A DNA stretch of 64,000 nt, from contig NZ_JBALHR010000004.1 in assembly GCF_036964905.1 (NCBI RefSeq), positions 186,001 to 250,000 on the forward strand. Reading direction: 5' to 3'. The stretch comes from Gemmobacter denitrificans (GTDB taxonomy: Bacteria > Pseudomonadota > Alphaproteobacteria > Rhodobacterales > Rhodobacteraceae). Of the stretch, positions 1 to 7,811 are shown piece after piece; the first letter of the stretch is position 1; the number at the start of each line of letters is the position of its first letter. A model generated the notes under the pieces. The model saw only the letters and a list, made by a program, of their open reading frames with translations, ran no database searches and was not told the origin of the DNA. The position numbers and the translations under genes were made by a program.

Positions 1-138
1 GATCTTGTGAGAGAAACTCGCCGTGTGGTAGAGGCCTTCCGCAAAGGGCCGCATATCTTCAACCTGGGGCATGGTATCACGCCAGATGCTGACCCGGAAA
101 ATGTGGCGCTGATGATCGAAACAGTGCGCCGGGGCTGA
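1..138 (+). CDS. hemE: Uroporphyrinogen decarboxylase, C-terminal end (partial)
   Basis: Only the last 45 codons are inside the window, ending at the TGA at 136-138. The tail reads FRKGPHIFNLGHGITPDADP, the family's well-known C-terminal signature (FNLGHGI). HemE decarboxylates uroporphyrinogen III to coproporphyrinogen III in the cytosol. The next haem enzyme, HemF, is encoded about 1.5 kb downstream on the opposite strand, so two consecutive steps of haem synthesis are linked here. The 5' part lies outside the window, so start and regulation cannot be judged. Confidence 0.93.
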   Translation, partial: DLVRETRRVVEAFRKGPHIFNLGHGITPDADPENVALMIETVRRG

Positions 139-155
139 TCCCCGCGTCTTGAAGG

Positions 156-1247
156 GTGGCAGACAGTATCATGGCAATTCTGACGTTCTACGATGCGCTC
201 GGAACGGGCGGAGTGCTGCGGTGGGGTGATGTTTACAACAGCGAACTGCGCGGTCTCGGGGCGCCGCAGTCCGTAACCGACCGCCGCGATTCGGATACTG
301 TCTGGATTACCGGAACCTATCCCGGGCAGGATTTGTCATTCGGACTGCTGGTCGATGTCCATGGTTTGTTTGACTATACGATCCGCGATGTCGAAATCAG
401 GACCACCAGCCTTGTATTCACCGGAACCGGGGTCGATTCCCGTTCGCCGAATTTCAGCTATCTGCTGACCAGCAACAGCGATCGGATTTACGGAAACCGC
501 TTTGGCGACGAACTTCATGCGGGCGATGGGAACGATGTTGTCTTTGGTGGGGCCGGGGCAGATGAGATGTTCGGCGATGATGGCCGTGATACCCTGTATG
601 GCGGAGACGGTGCGGATACCATCTCGGGTGAAGACCATGCTGATCTGGTGTTCGGTCAGGCAGGGAACGATAGTCTGGACGGTCATTTAGGTGCTGACCG
701 GCTTTTTGGCGGAGATGGTGCCGATACGCTTTGGGGCAGTGTGGATGCTGACACTCTGAATGGCGGTGCAGGGAACGACCTGCTCAACGGTGGTGACGGC
801 AATGATCGCCTCACGGGGCAAGATGGCGACGACCACCTGTTCGGCGATACTGGAAATGACAGATTGTCCGGTGGTTTGGGGCGCGACTCTCTGGAGGGTG
901 GGGTCGGCCGGGACCGGTATTTCCTGGGCAAGGATACGGTTCCCGATGTGATCATTTTCAACCGCATATATGACAGCAGCCGGGCTGATGGGGTGGATAT
1001 CATTCACGATTTCGACCGGCGGGAAGATGTGATCGATCTGAGCGGGATCGATGCCAACAGCCGGACGTTCGGCACCAATGACGCCTTTGCCTATTCGCGC
1101 AGCGGGCCGGCCCGGAATTCTGTCTGGGTCGAGGGCTCTTCGGGTGGTGTCTATCTGATGGCTGATGTTGATGGCAACAAGCGCCCCGATTTCCGCATCA
1201 AGGTCACGGATATTCAAATGCTTGGCGCAGATGATCTGATCTTGTGA
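156..1247 (+). CDS. RTX (haemolysin-type) calcium-binding repeat protein
   Basis: Protein of 363 residues if started at the GTG at 156; an ATG at 171 is an equally possible start (358 residues), with GAAGG at 151-155. Residues ~115-250 consist of repeated GGxGxDxLxG nonapeptides (e.g. GGAGNDLLNGGDGNDRL), which bind Ca2+ and fold as a parallel beta-roll. The C-terminal part, with DVIDLSGIDAN, resembles the serralysin/M10 C-terminal region that carries the type I secretion signal. No N-terminal signal peptide is visible, as expected for T1SS substrates. The N-terminal ~110 residues contain no recognisable enzyme domain. It starts only 17 bases after hemE and its composition is less GC-rich than its neighbours. 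Export by a type I transporter is an inference; none is encoded nearby. Confidence 0.85.
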   Translation: MADSIMAILTFYDALGTGGVLRWGDVYNSELRGLGAPQSVTDRRDSDTVWITGTYPGQDLSFGLLVDVHGLFDYTIRDVEIRTTSLVFTGTGVDSRSPNFSYLLTSNSDRIYGNRFGDELHAGDGNDVVFGGAGADEMFGDDGRDTLYGGDGADTISGEDHADLVFGQAGNDSLDGHLGADRLFGGDGADTLWGSVDADTLNGGAGNDLLNGGDGNDRLTGQDGDDHLFGDTGNDRLSGGLGRDSLEGGVGRDRYFLGKDTVPDVIIFNRIYDSSRADGVDIIHDFDRREDVIDLSGIDANSRTFGTNDAFAYSRSGPARNSVWVEGSSGGVYLMADVDGNKRPDFRIKVTDIQMLGADDLIL

Positions 1248-1250
1248 ACA

Positions 1251-1269
1251 GGCACAGGCGGTGCCTTTA
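1251..1269 (+). terminator. Weak hairpin terminator after the RTX gene
   Basis: GGCAC (1251-1255), five-base loop, GTGCC (1261-1265), then TTTA. It lies just after the RTX stop codon and touches the stop of the convergent gene. The stem is short and the T-run is only three long, so the call is tentative. Confidence 0.3.
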
Positions 1270-1605
1270 CAGCCCCGGCACCCCCATCAGGCGCAGGGCG
1301 GCAAGGGCTGCGTCAGCTCCTTCGCAGGACTTCAGCCGCACGGCGACGCGATTGGCATAGCCAAAGCGGGCAGCGCGGGCGGGGGTGATGTCGATCACCA
1401 GACCTTCGGGCCCGATTGCGGCACAGGCCACAGCATCATCGGCGCCGAAATCTTCGTCATTCACTTCGAACCAGACGGGCCCGCCATCAAGGGATTGGCG
1501 GAACAGCGCGTAATCTTCCTTTCGGGGATCGACAAAGCCCACAAATCGCAGCACGTCTTCTTCGGTGACGGTCGCATAGCCCGCCTTGATGACCAGATCT
1601 GCCAT
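1267..1605 (-). CDS. Small protein of unknown function downstream of hemF
   Basis: A 112-residue soluble, acidic protein starting MADLVIKAGYATVTEEDVLR, with no signal peptide, membrane segment or metal motif that I recognise. Its start lies four bases after the hemF stop on the same strand, so it is almost certainly co-transcribed with hemF and may be translationally coupled. The reading frame has normal codon use for this genome. I do not recognise a family. Its position suggests, but does not show, a link to haem synthesis or oxygen-dependent metabolism. Confidence 0.7.
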   Translation of the reverse strand: MADLVIKAGYATVTEEDVLRFVGFVDPRKEDYALFRQSLDGGPVWFEVNDEDFGADDAVACAAIGPEGLVIDITPARAARFGYANRVAVRLKSCEGADAALAALRLMGVPGL

Positions 1606-1609
1606 CGGA

Positions 1610-2470
1610 TCAATACCACTTGGCCACGGGAGGCAGGCTCATCAGCACCGCCTCGGGGTTATGGCCGGTTTCCAGCCCGAATTTGGTGCCCCGGTCATAG
1701 ACCAGATTGTATTCGGCATAAAGCCCGCGGTGGCGCAGTTGGGTTTCGCGATCCTCGGCGCTGGCCGGGCTGGCGATCCGCCGTTCGGTGACGGGCAGGA
1801 AAGCAGGCAGGAAAGCCCGGCCCACGGATTGGGTAAAGGCAAAATCGGCCTCCCAGTCGCCGGTGTTCAGATCATCATAGAAGATGCCGCCCACACCGCG
1901 CGCCCGGCCACGATGCGGGATGAAGAAATACTCATCCGCCCAGGCCTTGAACCGGGCATAGTAGTCGGGCGCATGGGCATCGCAGGCCGCCTGAAGGGTG
2001 CCGTGAAAATGCGCGGTATCTTCGGGATATTCGATGCAGGGGTTCAGATCGGCCCCACCGCCAAACCACCAGGCATGCGGTGTCCAGAACATGCGGGTGT
2101 TCATGTGAACTGCCGGGCAATGCGGGTTCTGCATATGGGCCACAAGGCTGATGCCGCTGGCCCAGAAACGGGGATCATCGGCCATGCCCGGCACGCCACG
2201 GGCCGCCATCGCCTTCTGTGCCCGGTCGCCCAGCGTGCCAAAGACGGTCGAGATATTGACGCCGATCTTTTCGAACACCGTGCCATTGCGCAGCACCGCC
2301 ATTTCGCCGCCACCGCCGGATTCGCGCAGCGTGGGGGTGATTTCGAACCGGCCAGGTGCCGCCCCGCCCTGCTGTGTTTCCAACCCTTCAAAGGCCGTCA
2401 CGATCTGGTCGCGCAGATCGCGGAACCAGGCGCTGGCGCGGGATTTGCGGCTTTCGAAATCATCGGTCAT
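1610..2470 (-). CDS. hemF: Oxygen-dependent coproporphyrinogen III oxidase
   Basis: Protein of 286 residues from the ATG at 2468-2470 (MTDDFESRKSRASAWF); an upstream in-frame extension lacks family character. HemF converts coproporphyrinogen III to protoporphyrinogen IX using O2. Family motifs are clear: MNTRMFW near the active site, WWFGGGADLNP, the RGVGGIFYDDL segment and the YAEYNLVYDRGTKFGL block near the C terminus. Length is typical. The small unknown gene follows after four bases. A lipoprotein gene diverges from it across a 112-base gap that must hold both promoters. Confidence 0.96.
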   Translation of the reverse strand: MTDDFESRKSRASAWFRDLRDQIVTAFEGLETQQGGAAPGRFEITPTLRESGGGGEMAVLRNGTVFEKIGVNISTVFGTLGDRAQKAMAARGVPGMADDPRFWASGISLVAHMQNPHCPAVHMNTRMFWTPHAWWFGGGADLNPCIEYPEDTAHFHGTLQAACDAHAPDYYARFKAWADEYFFIPHRGRARGVGGIFYDDLNTGDWEADFAFTQSVGRAFLPAFLPVTERRIASPASAEDRETQLRHRGLYAEYNLVYDRGTKFGLETGHNPEAVLMSLPPVAKWY

Positions 2471-2582
2471 GAGATGGCCCCCTGTTTGGCGCGACCCTAT
2501 CAACTTCACGCCAGCAGGGCCAGAAGCCCGTTGCGCAGGGCAGGGGGGCGGGCCATGATATGACGCAGCGAGGTGGTATGCC

Positions 2583-2915
2583 ATGATCCGTTATCTTGTT
2601 CTGATTCCAATCCTTGCAGCCTGCGTTCCGGCGGAAGGCTCTGATCCTTGCCGGTTCAAGGGCGAACGGGCGGTGGTGGCGACCGATCGCCGCATCGCCG
2701 AAACCAAGGCCGATATCGCGCGGGGCTACAGCCTGGAATGGGTCACCCACAGCTATGACCGCTGGGGCCCGAACTGTGGGTTCAGCGATGATTGCAGCGT
2801 GGATATCACCCGGCGTGAAAAAGTGCCGCTGGATGCGGCCACCGGTGCCGCTCGGCTGGAGCGTCTGCAGGCTGAACGGGCCAGCCGTGTGGCGGCGCTG
2901 GCAGCCTGTCGCTGA
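2583..2915 (+). CDS. Small predicted lipoprotein of unknown function
   Basis: A 110-residue protein with a short signal (MIRYLVLIPILAAC) ending in a lipobox LAAC, so it is probably lipidated at Cys14 by Lgt/LspA and anchored in an envelope membrane. The mature part contains three further cysteines (one at CRF, two around NCGFSDDC) that could form disulfides in the periplasm, then a charged, probably helical tail that ends in a cysteine (AALAACR). A GAGG sequence precedes the ATG at a suitable distance. It diverges from hemF and converges on the SDR gene with five bases between the stop codons. Function unknown. Confidence 0.72.
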   Translation: MIRYLVLIPILAACVPAEGSDPCRFKGERAVVATDRRIAETKADIARGYSLEWVTHSYDRWGPNCGFSDDCSVDITRREKVPLDAATGAARLERLQAERASRVAALAACR

Positions 2916-2920
2916 TCGCG

Positions 2921-3724
2921 TCAATAGGCGCTGACCGAAACGCCGTCCAGAAGGCCGCGCCCGCCATCCACCGTGACCACCTGCCCGGTCATGAAGCTGG
3001 AGGCATCAGAGGCAAGGAATTGCACGGTTTCCACCAGTTCGGAACAGGCGGCAATCCGGCCCAGCGGTGTGCCCTTCAGGATCGCATCGCGATCTTCGGG
3101 ATGTTCCTTCAGATGGCCCTGCAAACTTGCGCTCATGACCGAGCCGAAGGCCACGGCATTCACCCGTATGCCGCGGGGAGCCAGAACCACCGCCATCGAC
3201 CGGGTCATCTGTTCCAGCGCGGCGCAGGCAATGGAATAGCCCATCAGTTCGGGCCGGGTCAGCCGCGCGGCCAGCGACGACAGGTTGATGATTGCGCCCT
3301 GCAGCGGTTCGCCGCTGCGTTCCGCATGGGCGATCATGCGCTTGGCGGTCAATTGCGTGAGCCGCAGGCTGGGCATCAGGTTCTGCTGCAGCATCGGTTC
3401 CACCGCATCATCATCAATGCAAAGCGGATCAGAGGCCTGCATCTGCCGGCTGGCATTCACCAGAATGTCCACCCGTTCAAAGGCATCCATCGTGGCCGAC
3501 AGCAGGTTGGTAATGTCCAGCTTGCGGCGCAGATCGCCCGCGAACATCCGCACCGGCCCGTCGCTGCGGGCCGCAGCACCGATTTCGGCCTCCAGCCGGG
3601 CTTCATCAATATCGGCGAACATCACATTCGCGCCCTTGTCGAGGAAATGGCGACCGATGGCCAGACCGATGCCGTTGGCGGCACCGGTGACGATGGCGGT
3701 CTTGCCTGCGATGGAAAGCGACAT
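2921..3724 (-). CDS. SDR-fold oxidoreductase lacking the catalytic lysine
   Basis: 267 residues with the Rossmann signature TGAANGIG at 13-20, a DxD-like strand FADID and the SDR core. The active-site region is abnormal: the catalytic Ser is present in INLSS (~149-150) and Tyr163 in MGYSIACAAL, but the YxxxK lysine is Cys167. The usual NNAG motif reads VNAS. Classical SDRs need the Tyr-Lys pair for hydride transfer, so this is either an enzyme with altered chemistry or a binding protein. The rsmC-like gene lies 20 bases upstream on the same strand, implying co-transcription. Fold call is secure; substrate and activity are unknown. Confidence 0.88.
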   Translation of the reverse strand: MSLSIAGKTAIVTGAANGIGLAIGRHFLDKGANVMFADIDEARLEAEIGAAARSDGPVRMFAGDLRRKLDITNLLSATMDAFERVDILVNASRQMQASDPLCIDDDAVEPMLQQNLMPSLRLTQLTAKRMIAHAERSGEPLQGAIINLSSLAARLTRPELMGYSIACAALEQMTRSMAVVLAPRGIRVNAVAFGSVMSASLQGHLKEHPEDRDAILKGTPLGRIAACSELVETVQFLASDASSFMTGQVVTVDGGRGLLDGVSVSAY

Positions 3725-3744
3725 GGGGAGCTTCCTTTCGGCGC

Positions 3745-4725
3745 TCAGCGCCGTTTGGGGTGGCTTGCACGGATCAGGCGGAAAGCGGCATCGCCGCCGA
3801 TCTCCTCGATATTGTGAAAGGCTGCCTTCAACACGGGGTCATAAGGCAGATGGCGGTTGCAGACCAGCCAGAGCGTGCCATCGGGGGCCAGCATCCGCGC
3901 CGCAGCCTTCAGGAAGGCTTGGCCCAGCGACGGGTCGGCATTGCGCCCGGTATGAAAGGGCGGGTTGCACACCACTGCGCCTGCCAGATGCGGCACCTGC
4001 CATTGGGTCGCATCGGCCCAGTGAAACTGGCAGCGCGGATCGGTGATATTGGCCTTGGCGCAATCCAGGGCTGCGGCCTCGGCTTCAACCAGATGCAGTT
4101 CCTTCACGCCATCGCGCAGCAGGATGTGGTGGGAAAGATATCCCCAGCCCGCCCCCAGATCGACAACCCGACCGGGCAGCTTTGGCGGCAGCACTTCGGC
4201 CAGCAGAGCCGAGCCCCGGTCCGGCCCATCAGCGGAAAAGACGCCGGGCAGGGTAGTGAACCCCGCCACCTGCTGCGGCACTGCCACCCAATCAGCCAGC
4301 GCATCACTGGCGGGGAAACCGAAGATCTTGCCATGTGCCTTGGACAGGGCCGGGCCCACGGCCACACGACCGCGCAGATCCTTGTAGATCGAATCAACCC
4401 CGTCGGTCTTTTGCCCATCGACCAGAACCGGCGCTCCGGGCGGCAAGGCGGCACAGGCGGCGGCCAACAGGGCGCGGGCTTCGGCCTTGGCGCGTGGCAG
4501 GCAGACCAGCGCTGCAGCAGCGGGAGAGGGGGTGGTGGCGCAGGCAAGGCCCGCCCGGCTGAACCAGTCGAAATCGGGCTTGAACCCGGTGACCACGCGC
4601 AACCGCGCCTTGGGCAGTGCCGACAGATCATCCCCGGCGCGGGGCCGCAGGATCAGGATATCGCCTGCCTCGGGCAGGCGGGCCGCGCCGGTTTCCAGCG
4701 CAAGGTCAAGTCGGGTCGAACGCAT
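3745..4725 (-). CDS. rsmC: Class I SAM-dependent methyltransferase, RsmC/RlmG type
   Basis: 326 residues. The C-terminal half has the SAM-binding motif VVDLGAGWGYLS and the catalytic motif NPPFH (in VVCNPPFHTGR), the NPPF signature of N2-guanine rRNA methyltransferases. The N-terminal half matches the degenerate duplicate domain that RsmC uses for rRNA recognition. The expected reaction is m2G formation in 16S rRNA (position 1207 in E. coli), though RlmG or a related specificity cannot be excluded. It lies between clpS upstream and the SDR gene downstream, all on the minus strand. Confidence 0.83.
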   Translation of the reverse strand: MRSTRLDLALETGAARLPEAGDILILRPRAGDDLSALPKARLRVVTGFKPDFDWFSRAGLACATTPSPAAAALVCLPRAKAEARALLAAACAALPPGAPVLVDGQKTDGVDSIYKDLRGRVAVGPALSKAHGKIFGFPASDALADWVAVPQQVAGFTTLPGVFSADGPDRGSALLAEVLPPKLPGRVVDLGAGWGYLSHHILLRDGVKELHLVEAEAAALDCAKANITDPRCQFHWADATQWQVPHLAGAVVCNPPFHTGRNADPSLGQAFLKAAARMLAPDGTLWLVCNRHLPYDPVLKAAFHNIEEIGGDAAFRLIRASHPKRR

Positions 4726-4753
4726 GGGCGGCCCTGTGGGCCTGATCCTTCCG

Positions 4754-5074
4754 TTATTCTTTTTCCATCGTGCATTGCAGCGGATGCTGATGGCGGCGCG
4801 CGAAATCCATCACCTGCGCCACCTTTGTTTCGGCTACTTCGAACGAGAAAACGCCGACCACTGCAAGGCCCTTCTTGTGGACCGTCAGCATGATTTCAAA
4901 GGCCTGCGCATGGTTCAGCCCGAAGAAGCGTTCCAGGATATGCACGACGAATTCCATCGGCGTGTAATCATCGTTCAGCAGCAACACCTTGTACAGTGGT
5001 GGCCGCTGTGTGCGGCTGCGCGTCTTCGTCAGGACAGAATTGTCCGTTCCGTTGCCCTGGTCATCATCGGACAT
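4754..5074 (-). CDS. clpS: ATP-dependent Clp protease adaptor ClpS
   Basis: 106 residues when started at the ATG at 5074 (MSDDDQGNGTDN); an upstream in-frame ATG at 5095 would add seven residues. ClpS delivers N-end-rule substrates to ClpAP. The core is textbook: PPLYKVLLLNDDYTPMEFVV (the NDDYTPM binding-pocket motif), HILERFF, the Lys/Gly segment VHKKGLAVVGVF, and the C-terminal EVAETKVAQVMDFAR helix. The N-terminal ~25 residues are flexible and polar, as in other ClpS proteins. clpA is not in the window. Confidence 0.95.
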   Translation of the reverse strand: MSDDDQGNGTDNSVLTKTRSRTQRPPLYKVLLLNDDYTPMEFVVHILERFFGLNHAQAFEIMLTVHKKGLAVVGVFSFEVAETKVAQVMDFARRHQHPLQCTMEKE

Positions 5075-5254
5075 CGAAATTGGGCGAAGGGTCAAGGCAG
5101 CGCTCCGGCTTTGCAGGGATCCGTGCAGGATCCGGGACGGATTCGGGTTGGGTTACAGGCTGTATAGTATAGCGCAAATGCGCGGGGCGAAAAGGGCTGG
5201 CCTTCCCCCGCCATTTGGCTAGGGTCGCGCCATCACAGGCAGGAGCCCCTACCG

Positions 5255-5965
5255 ATGCACAGCCCGGGCAAGATCACCCTTGTTGGCTTTGATGCCGATG
5301 ACACGCTTTGGCAGAACGAGACCTTCTTCCGCCTGACGCAGGCACGGCTGGAGTCCTTGCTGGCGGATTTCTGCGATTCCGCCACGCTGCATGACCGGTT
5401 GATCGCTGCGGAACGGCGCAATCTGGGCCATTATGGCTATGGCGTGAAGGGGTTCACCCTGTCGATGATCGAAACGGCCATTGAGGTCACGCAGGGCCGC
5501 GTCAGTGCCCAGGTCATTGCGGAGATCATGGCCGCCGGGCGCGAGATGCTGGAACATCCGATTGAGTTGTTGCCCCATGCGCGGGCGGCGGTGGAACAGG
5601 CGGCAGAGCAATTCCATGTCGTGCTGATCACCAAGGGCGACCTGATGGATCAGGAACGCAAGCTGGCGCAATCCGGTCTGGGCGATCTGTTCCACGGGGT
5701 CGAGATCGTGTCGGAAAAGACGGCCGATACCTATGCCCGCCTGTTCACCCGCCATGGCGCGCGGGCCGAGTCGGCGCTGATGGTCGGCAATTCGCTGAAA
5801 TCCGATGTGCTGCCGGTGCTGGCGGCGGGAGGATTTGGCGTTCACGTCCCACATGGTCTGACATGGGAACTGGAGCGGGCTGAGCCCCCCGCGCAACATC
5901 CGCGGTTTTTCGAACTGGAGGATTTGTCGGGCCTGAATTCCCTTTTGGGGCGACTGGTCGCTTGA
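5255..5965 (+). CDS. HAD-superfamily hydrolase
   Basis: 236 residues. Motif I is GFDADDTLW near residue 13 (nucleophile Asp then DxD), followed by a helical cap domain. Motif II is VVLITKGD and motif III/IV is around LMVGNSLKSDVLP, so the full HAD catalytic set is present. Such proteins are Mg2+-dependent phosphatases of small metabolites; the substrate cannot be deduced. A GGAG sequence precedes the ATG. It diverges from clpS across a ~180-base gap and is followed by a 172-base gap carrying a large inverted repeat before the carboxypeptidase gene. Confidence 0.88.
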   Translation: MHSPGKITLVGFDADDTLWQNETFFRLTQARLESLLADFCDSATLHDRLIAAERRNLGHYGYGVKGFTLSMIETAIEVTQGRVSAQVIAEIMAAGREMLEHPIELLPHARAAVEQAAEQFHVVLITKGDLMDQERKLAQSGLGDLFHGVEIVSEKTADTYARLFTRHGARAESALMVGNSLKSDVLPVLAAGGFGVHVPHGLTWELERAEPPAQHPRFFELEDLSGLNSLLGRLVA

Positions 5966-6004
5966 TCTTGTGGTGCAGTGAGAAACCGCCACCAGATTTG
6001 CCAT

Positions 6005-6030
6005 GGTTTACGAAAGGGTTAACGTAAACC
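6005..6030. promoter_or_regulatory. Perfect 8-bp inverted repeat upstream of the carboxypeptidase gene
   Basis: GGTTTACG (6005-6012) and CGTAAACC (6023-6030) are exact inverted repeats separated by ten bases, in an AT-rich island about 110 bases before the GTG start of the D-Ala-D-Ala carboxypeptidase. The geometry suits a dimeric repressor or activator site. The cognate regulator is unknown. Confidence 0.4.
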
Positions 6031-6137
6031 TCTGGAATTTGGGGGGTTTTCGTGCCGGGTGCGCTATGCTAGCCTTATCGAAAGCCCCGAAAACAGGGGC
6101 GACCAGGCAGTAATCAGAACAGGCAAGGGGCAGCGAC

Positions 6138-7739
6138 GTGACCGCGCGGCTGGGGCAGTATGTCCGACATTTCGTTTTGCTCGCCATCTTTGCGGTGGTA
6201 GCAGCTTGTTCGACCCCGAAACCGACGGGGGCGGCACCATATGCGGCCTATGTGATGGATGCGCGCACGGGCGAAACGCTGTATGAGCACAATTCCGATG
6301 CCCGGCTTCATCCGGCCTCGCTCACAAAGATGATGACCTTGTACATCGCCTTTCAGGCGGTGGAACGTGGCGAAATCAGCCTTGATACCATGGTCAAGGT
6401 TTCCAAACACGCGGCAGGGCAGCCGCCGTCGCGTCTGGGCCTGAAGGCCGGGCAGAAGGTGGCGCTGCGCCACCTGATCCGCGCGGCGGCGATCAAGTCG
6501 GCCAATGATGCGGCCACTGCCATCGGCGAGGCGCTGGAAGGCAATGAAGCGGCCTTTGCCAAGCGGATGACCCGCACGGCCAAGGCCATCGGGATGAACG
6601 GCACCACCTTTGCCAATGCCAACGGGCTGACAGCCAAGGGGCATCTGTCCACCGCACATGACATGTCGGTGCTGGGGCGTCGGCTATTCTATGATTTTCC
6701 GCAATATTACAACATTTTCTCGCGCCGTGAGACGGATGCGGGGGTGACCGATGTCGTGTCCACGAACCGCAAGTTTCTGGACATGTACAAGGGTGCGGAT
6801 GGCATCAAGACCGGCTTTACCAATGCGGCGGGGTTCAACCTGACAGCATCGGCCGAGCGGGGCGGGGTGCGGATCATCGCCACGATCTTTGGCGGCACGT
6901 CCACCGCGCAGCGCAATGCCAAGATGGTCGAATTGCTGGATATGGGTTTTGCCAAGGCCCGGCCCGGGGCCAAGACCCGCCCGCCCGAACCGGTGGAGAT
7001 GCCTGCCGAAGAACCGCAACTGGTGGCCGAGGCCGGATCGGGCGAGGCTCGCATGATGGGGGCCAAGACCCTGCGGGTCAGCACAGTGGTCGAGCGTTCG
7101 CCACGGCCCATGCGCAGGCCGGGTTCGGGTTCCGAGGCCGTCCAGGCCGCACCGGTGGCTGTGGCCGAGGTGGCCCCGGCGGCTGATGCGGGCTCCGACC
7201 CGGTGGCCGAAATGATCGCGGCGCAGGTTGCGGTGGCAGCGATGGAAGACGGCATTGCCGGTGCGCTGGCCGAGGCTGCGGGCGCTGCACCACCCTTCGA
7301 GGTGGTCGATGCGGGCCCCGCGCTTGAGGATGGTTCGGTCATGTCGCTGGCGGCACTGGCCCCGGCCACGCCTGCCCTTCCAGAACCCGAGCCGGTGCAT
7401 GTGCCGACGGTGATCCATACCTCCAGCCAGTCCGAGCCACAACTCGCCGAAGCCGTTGCCCAAGCTGAACCGGTAGAGGTGGTGACCCGGATTTCCACCA
7501 GTGGCGGGCGGCAATGGGGCGTGAATATCGGGCGCTTCCCCAGTCGCACGGCGGCGGAGCGGGCCTTGATGCAGACAATGCTGGCCGAAAGCGCGACGCT
7601 GGATGAAAGCTTGCGCAAGGTTGTGCAGCGCAAGGCGGGCTATGATGCCAATTTCATGGGGCTGAGCCAGGAAGAGGCCGATCTGGCCTGCCGCCGCCTG
7701 CAGGCCCGGGGCACGCCCTGCTTTACCATGGGGCCATGA
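6138..7739 (+). CDS. D-alanyl-D-alanine carboxypeptidase (PBP5/6-like) with SPOR domain
   Basis: 533 residues from a GTG start. The serine-peptidase S11 triad is complete: SLTK at 61-64, SAN at 121-123 and KTG at 224-226, so it should trim D-Ala from peptidoglycan pentapeptides. The N terminus is a hydrophobic segment ending in VVAAC, which reads as a lipobox (Cys24). The catalytic domain ends near residue 280. A ~170-residue Ala/Pro/Glu-rich linker follows, then a C-terminal SPOR-like domain (~462-533; WGVNIGRFPSRTAAER...LACRRLQARGTPCFTM). SPOR domains bind denuded septal glycan, which would direct the enzyme to the division site. Twice the length of minimal DacC proteins because of the linker and SPOR. 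Confidence 0.92.
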   Translation: MTARLGQYVRHFVLLAIFAVVAACSTPKPTGAAPYAAYVMDARTGETLYEHNSDARLHPASLTKMMTLYIAFQAVERGEISLDTMVKVSKHAAGQPPSRLGLKAGQKVALRHLIRAAAIKSANDAATAIGEALEGNEAAFAKRMTRTAKAIGMNGTTFANANGLTAKGHLSTAHDMSVLGRRLFYDFPQYYNIFSRRETDAGVTDVVSTNRKFLDMYKGADGIKTGFTNAAGFNLTASAERGGVRIIATIFGGTSTAQRNAKMVELLDMGFAKARPGAKTRPPEPVEMPAEEPQLVAEAGSGEARMMGAKTLRVSTVVERSPRPMRRPGSGSEAVQAAPVAVAEVAPAADAGSDPVAEMIAAQVAVAAMEDGIAGALAEAAGAAPPFEVVDAGPALEDGSVMSLAALAPATPALPEPEPVHVPTVIHTSSQSEPQLAEAVAQAEPVEVVTRISTSGGRQWGVNIGRFPSRTAAERALMQTMLAESATLDESLRKVVQRKAGYDANFMGLSQEEADLACRRLQARGTPCFTMGP

Positions 7740-7766
7740 CGGGGCTGTGACCGGAGTTTGAAACAG

Positions 7767-7798
7767 GCCCGGAGTGGGGAACCGCTTCGGGCTTTCTG
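7767..7798 (+). terminator. Rho-independent terminator after the carboxypeptidase gene
   Basis: GCCCGGAG (7767-7774) pairs with CTTCGGGC (7785-7792) through eight pairs including one G-T, with a ten-base loop and TTTCT following. It lies 27 bases after the stop codon and also separates the gene from the convergent FAD oxidase gene. Confidence 0.6.
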
Positions 7799-7811
7799 CT
7801 ATGCTGCAGGA

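Noticed and set aside
1586..2563. 325-codon plus-strand frame opposite hemF
   Set aside because: Gly/Ala/His-rich shadow of hemF with no start signal or family resemblance.
5101..5180. TATAGTATAG as a promoter -10 for the HAD gene
   Set aside because: No -35 element at 16-18 bases; the nearest TTG-containing sequence gives a 9- or 14-base spacer.
6007..6022. CtrA-like site TTTA...TTAA upstream of the carboxypeptidase gene
   Set aside because: The spacing is eight, not seven, and the left half has a mismatch; the symmetric 8-bp repeat explains the bases better.
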